This document shows, in pieces, positions 63,439 to 64,000 of a DNA stretch of 64,000 nucleotides (position 1 is the stretch's first letter; the number at the start of each line of letters is the position of its first letter). The translations under genes were made by a program, and so were the position numbers. This stretch comes from Streptomyces flavofungini (GTDB lineage: Bacteria; Actinomycetota; Actinomycetes; Streptomycetales; Streptomycetaceae). The stretch is taken from assembly GCF_014650815.1 (NCBI RefSeq), contig NZ_BMVR01000006.1:301912-365911 (forward strand), given 5' to 3'. Under the pieces are notes generated by a model that made no database searches, was not told where the DNA came from, and was given only the letters and a program-made list of their open reading frames with translations.

Positions 63439-64000
63439 TCAGTCCTTGTGGACGGTGCCGTCCGGGTCGAGGCCGCGGAAGGAGAGCAGCACGATCAGGA
63501 TGCCGCCGCAGACGATCGCGGAGTCCGCGAGGTTGAACACCGCGAAGCCCTTCGGCGCGATGAAGTCGACCACCGCGCCCTTGAAGACGCCGGGCGAGCG
63601 GAAGATCCGGTCGGTGAGGTTGCCGAGCGCGCCGCCGAGCAGCAGGCCGAGCGCGATCGCCCAGGGCAGGCTGTACAGCTTGCGCGCGAGGCGGGCGATC
63701 ACCACGATCACGGCGGCGGCGATCACCGTGAAGATGATGGTGTAGGCCTCGCCCATGCCGAAAGCGGCGCCCGCGTTCCGGATCGCGTTGAAACGCAGCA
63801 GGTCACCGACCACGTCGATGGGCTCGTGGTGCTCCAGCTCGGCGACCACGATCATCTTGCTGATGAGGTCCAGGGCGTACGCGAACAGGGCCACCCCGAA
63901 CAGCACGGCGATCTTGCGCCGTCCCTTGGGCTTCGGCGCGGCCTCGGGCTCCGACGCGGCCGCCGGCTCGGCCTTGGCCGCCGACTCCGGGTCCAGGTCC
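63439..64000 (-). CDS. lspA: Lipoprotein signal peptidase, 5' end beyond the window
   Basis: This membrane aspartyl peptidase cuts the signal peptide of diacylglyceryl-prolipoproteins after Lgt. Four predicted helices and the catalytic motifs NLTDRIFRS, VVDFIAPKG and FNLADSAI are present. The frame stays open to position 64000 with a Glu/Ala/Pro-rich cytoplasmic extension (EPAAASEPEAAPKPKGRRK), so the start lies outside the window. A GTG at 63906 would also give a core LspA but cut off a plausible extension. It lies 61 bases upstream of the pseudouridine synthase gene. Confidence 0.93.
   Translation of the reverse strand, partial: DLDPESAAKAEPAAASEPEAAPKPKGRRKIAVLFGVALFAYALDLISKMIVVAELEHHEPIDVVGDLLRFNAIRNAGAAFGMGEAYTIIFTVIAAAVIVVIARLARKLYSLPWAIALGLLLGGALGNLTDRIFRSPGVFKGAVVDFIAPKGFAVFNLADSAIVCGGILIVLLSFRGLDPDGTVHKD

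Overview
The window is high-GC DNA with very strong G/C bias at third codon positions. Many genes start with GTG or TTG, stop and start codons often overlap by one or four bases (ATGA, GTGA, TGATG), and several promoters put a TANNNT -10 box 6 to 8 bases before the start codon. These traits, together with the order gltBD, lgt, trp, his, dnaE, phoD, rluD-like, lspA and the small TrpM and HGxxPAAW proteins, point to the core chromosome of a Streptomyces or close relative. From memory the order resembles the SCO2025-SCO2074 region of S. coelicolor; I could not check this. I see no prophage, transposase, tRNA, rRNA or CRISPR array.

Layout. 1-1.6 kb: an intergenic repeat copy and a two-gene operon for a small protein and a helical repeat protein. 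1.6-5.1 kb: a carbohydrate ABC importer (binding lipoprotein plus two permeases, no ATPase) with candidate repressor sites upstream and a strong hairpin at its end. 5.1-11.5 kb: gltB-gltD glutamate synthase, with two GlnR-like sites upstream. 11.5-12.3 kb: a VIT family transporter. 12.5-20.4 kb: the most unusual region, a tightly overlapping plus-strand operon of four divergent ADP-ribosylglycohydrolase family genes, a ribokinase-like kinase, a family III CoA-transferase and a CitE/HpcH lyase, preceded by a perfect 15-bp palindrome.

20.4-38.7 kb: minus-strand lgt, a thioredoxin-fold membrane protein, trpA, trpB, trpM, trpC, small membrane proteins, a Trp-associated membrane protein, trpE and hisI. 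An ArsR-type regulator with an MFS exporter follows, then the his operon: hisD, hisC, hisB, a 54-residue membrane protein, hisH, priA, a RidA-like gene and hisF. trpF is missing and PriA is expected to replace it; trpD, trpG, hisG and hisE are not in the window.

38.8-47.9 kb: conserved actinobacterial genes of poorly known function (beta-solenoid membrane protein, TPR-like protein, LON-domain protein, YbaK deacylase, a 24-residue bL37-like ribosomal protein, DUF2567 protein, an ABC exporter, a NYN nuclease and a 56-residue protein with a near-consensus promoter). 47.9-64 kb: dnaE, a DUF2252 protein, a second thioredoxin-fold protein, phoD, a membrane Ser/Thr kinase, a dienelactone-hydrolase-like protein, an MscS channel, a Na+/H+ antiporter, a GNAT acetyltransferase, an RluD-like pseudouridine synthase and lspA, which runs off the right edge.

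A short GC-rich repeat recurs at least five times, including once in frame inside the fourth ADP-ribosylglycohydrolase gene.
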